Shown here piece after piece: positions 62,847 through 64,000 of a stretch of DNA of 64,000 bases. The stretch covers positions 1,178,001-1,242,000 of the forward strand of contig NZ_CAIT01000009.1 in assembly GCF_000296815.2 (NCBI RefSeq), given 5' to 3'. The number at the start of each line of letters is the position of its first letter. The stretch's first letter is position 1. Made by a program: the position numbers and the translations under genes. A model generated the notes under the pieces. The model saw nothing but the letters and a program-made list of their open reading frames with translations, was not told where the DNA came from and ran no database searches. The DNA is from Fibrisoma limi BUZ 3 (lineage in GTDB: Bacteria; Bacteroidota; Bacteroidia; Cytophagales; Spirosomataceae).

Positions 62847-63779
62847 ATGAATCGCTTTATTCACTTATTCCTTATGTCGCTGTTGAGTTTACTGGTAGCC
62901 GGTTGTAACAGCTTACGCAATGAAGTTGACCCTGAGCGCCTGAATAAAGAAGCCGGCAAACTGGTTGTGACCGGTTTTCTATCCCCACAGGATACGTTGC
63001 TGGCTGTTAGTGTATCGCGCTCCAGAACCGTGCTGAATGATGGTTCTCCTACGTCAACCAACACGTTAAACGTTACCGATGCCCAAGTCTCATTAACGAG
63101 AGGTCATGTTGTGGCATTTCTACGTTATGACAGCAACCGAAATGTATATGTAACCGATGCTACCACATTTAGAATCGAGGCTGGCCAAACGTACAAATTA
63201 CATGTTTTTACAAAAGAGGGTGAGAAAGCAACAGGCACCTGTACAATTCCCAGTCCCGTAAATCTGAACAGTATCACGTTCGACTCAGCCTATGGCAATC
63301 GCTACGGCCGAAGACAAATGCGGTATTTCATTAGGGCACGCTGGCAAGATCAGGCGGGCCAACCAAACTATTATCAGGTGAACGGTGCCTTTTCGTTTAT
63401 GCTTACCGATGCTAATACTAACCCGTATAATAATGAAAACTCTACGTTAATTCAGTTTGACAGGAGCAACGGTGGCCTTATTACAGACCATGACGCAGAT
63501 GGGCAGCCATTCGTTTCTGACCGTGCTTATCTAGAAAGTTACATTTATTATTCTTTCCCTTCCAAAAGCTTTTATTCACAATACAAGTCAGCACGTGTCA
63601 GGGTCGATCTGCTGAACGTCGAGCAAACGTATTATCAATATCAGGATGCCGTTAGTCGCCAACTCGAAGTGTCTGGCAACCCCTTTGCCGAACCCGTTCC
63701 CATTCCCTCCAACATAGAGGGCGGCCTGGGCTGCTTTGCTGGTTATAACCGCTCTACAGTGACGCTGAAATTGAAGTGA
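62847..63779 (+). CDS. DUF4249 lipoprotein
   Basis: A 310-residue lipoprotein: signal MNRFIHLFLMSLLSLLVAGC with lipobox LVAGC. The mature part is beta-rich (KLVVTGFLSPQDTLLAVSVS, LNVTDAQVSLTRGHVVAFLRY, YKLHVFTKEGEKATGTCTIPS), as in DUF4249. It starts 14 bases after the TonB receptor stop, so the two form one unit. The later half is more AT-rich than its neighbours (63400-63600). It probably covers the receptor at the surface, like SusD, though this is inferred from context. Confidence 0.9.
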   Translation: MNRFIHLFLMSLLSLLVAGCNSLRNEVDPERLNKEAGKLVVTGFLSPQDTLLAVSVSRSRTVLNDGSPTSTNTLNVTDAQVSLTRGHVVAFLRYDSNRNVYVTDATTFRIEAGQTYKLHVFTKEGEKATGTCTIPSPVNLNSITFDSAYGNRYGRRQMRYFIRARWQDQAGQPNYYQVNGAFSFMLTDANTNPYNNENSTLIQFDRSNGGLITDHDADGQPFVSDRAYLESYIYYSFPSKSFYSQYKSARVRVDLLNVEQTYYQYQDAVSRQLEVSGNPFAEPVPIPSNIEGGLGCFAGYNRSTVTLKLK

Positions 63780-63786
63780 AAGAGAA

Positions 63787-63824
63787 AAGGGAAGAAAGGG
63801 AGCCGTAACTCCTTTTCTCCCCTT
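63787..63824. terminator. GA-rich imperfect hairpin between convergent genes
   Basis: About 17 base pairs with a few mismatches between a GA-rich and a CT-rich arm, just after the DUF4249 stop and before the chorismate mutase stop. It resembles the hairpin at 11300-11356. Confidence 0.55.
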
Positions 63825-63843
63825 CCTCCTTTTCGCCTTATGT

Positions 63844-64000
63844 CTAAACCGCCGGCTGGTTGTTCATCACCTCCGTCTGCTTCCGGATCGATTCCATGTG
63901 GATGATTTTGTAAATCTCCTCCACCAGTTCAGGATACAGATTCAGGCGCTGTCCCAGTTCAATACGGGTTTTCAGAATTTCTTTCCAACGGTCGGGCTGA
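63844..64000 (-). CDS. 3' end of DAHP synthase/chorismate mutase type II (partial)
   Basis: The last 51 codons of a minus-strand gene running off the window; TAG at 63844-63846. The tail reads QPDRWKEILKTRIELGQRLN, then LYPELVEEIYKIIHMESIRK and QTEVMNNQPAV. The segment ending HMESIRKQTEVMN is the C-terminal chorismate mutase (AroQ-type) helix of Bacteroidota bifunctional DAHP synthase/chorismate mutase enzymes. It makes precursors of aromatic amino acids. The DAHP synthase part would lie outside the window, so the fusion is inferred. Confidence 0.75.
   Translation of the reverse strand, partial: QPDRWKEILKTRIELGQRLNLYPELVEEIYKIIHMESIRKQTEVMNNQPAV

Overview
The window comes from a Bacteroidota chromosome, most likely a Cytophagales genus close to Spirosoma; the genus is a guess from overall gene style. 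The evidence for the phylum is a type IX secretion sorting domain, TonB receptors with carboxypeptidase-like N-terminal domains, a TonB receptor/DUF4249 lipoprotein pair, a DUF4292 lipoprotein, a HAEPLYID-family protein, LytTR and 7TMR-DISM regulators, an S46 dipeptidyl peptidase, promoters of the TTG-N20-TAnnTTTG type, and almost no Shine-Dalgarno sequences. It is mainly ordinary chromosome. I see no prophage, insertion sequence, CRISPR array or rRNA.

Layout: 1-8000 holds a small Cys-rich DUF5522 protein, ribosomal L28, two RluA-type pseudouridine synthases, a Dabb protein, a TPR/DUF4292/EnvC-like envelope cluster and panB. 8000-11300 holds a tiny membrane protein, then a His-rich membrane protein next to a TonB receptor, probably a metal uptake unit. 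11300-16900 (minus) holds an aspartate aminotransferase, folK, a SUMF1-fold protein lacking the catalytic cysteines, and an ECF sigma factor overlapping a protein that joins an inner-membrane anti-sigma-like N-terminus to an outer-membrane barrel. 17000-23900 (plus) holds an SGNH-like protein, a triple PepSY-like lipoprotein, an S41 protease, a beta-barrel, an ABC-F ATPase and a DedA protein. 23985-32522 (minus) holds a frameshifted secreted lectin, an unknown protein, a 7TMR-DISM/LytTR receptor-regulator, a FadN-like beta-oxidation enzyme with its MarR regulator, and a TlpA-like thioredoxin. 32576-47514 is housekeeping: rsmH, comM, a methyltransferase, gmhA, a Wzi-like outer-membrane protein, upp, lolA, ftsK, pyrD, cysM, a LytTR protein and fadD. 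47900-53440 (minus) holds tRNA-Arg(CCG), a Nudix hydrolase, and S9 and S46 peptidases. 53647-58839 holds a two-component system followed by six 11-bp direct repeats, a small membrane protein, a SulP transporter and a HAEPLYID protein. The end holds a type II NADH dehydrogenase, a TonB receptor/DUF4249 pair and the tail of a DAHP synthase/chorismate mutase.

The most notable signals are the six exactly 11-bp-spaced repeats directly upstream of a near-consensus promoter behind the OmpR-type regulator (55712-55801), the sigma factor paired with a predicted periplasm-spanning barrel protein (14311-16861), the frameshift splitting the T9SS-secreted lectin (23985-25251), a perfect 14-bp hairpin one base from the folK start codon, and a set of long perfect inverted repeats in the gaps between genes.
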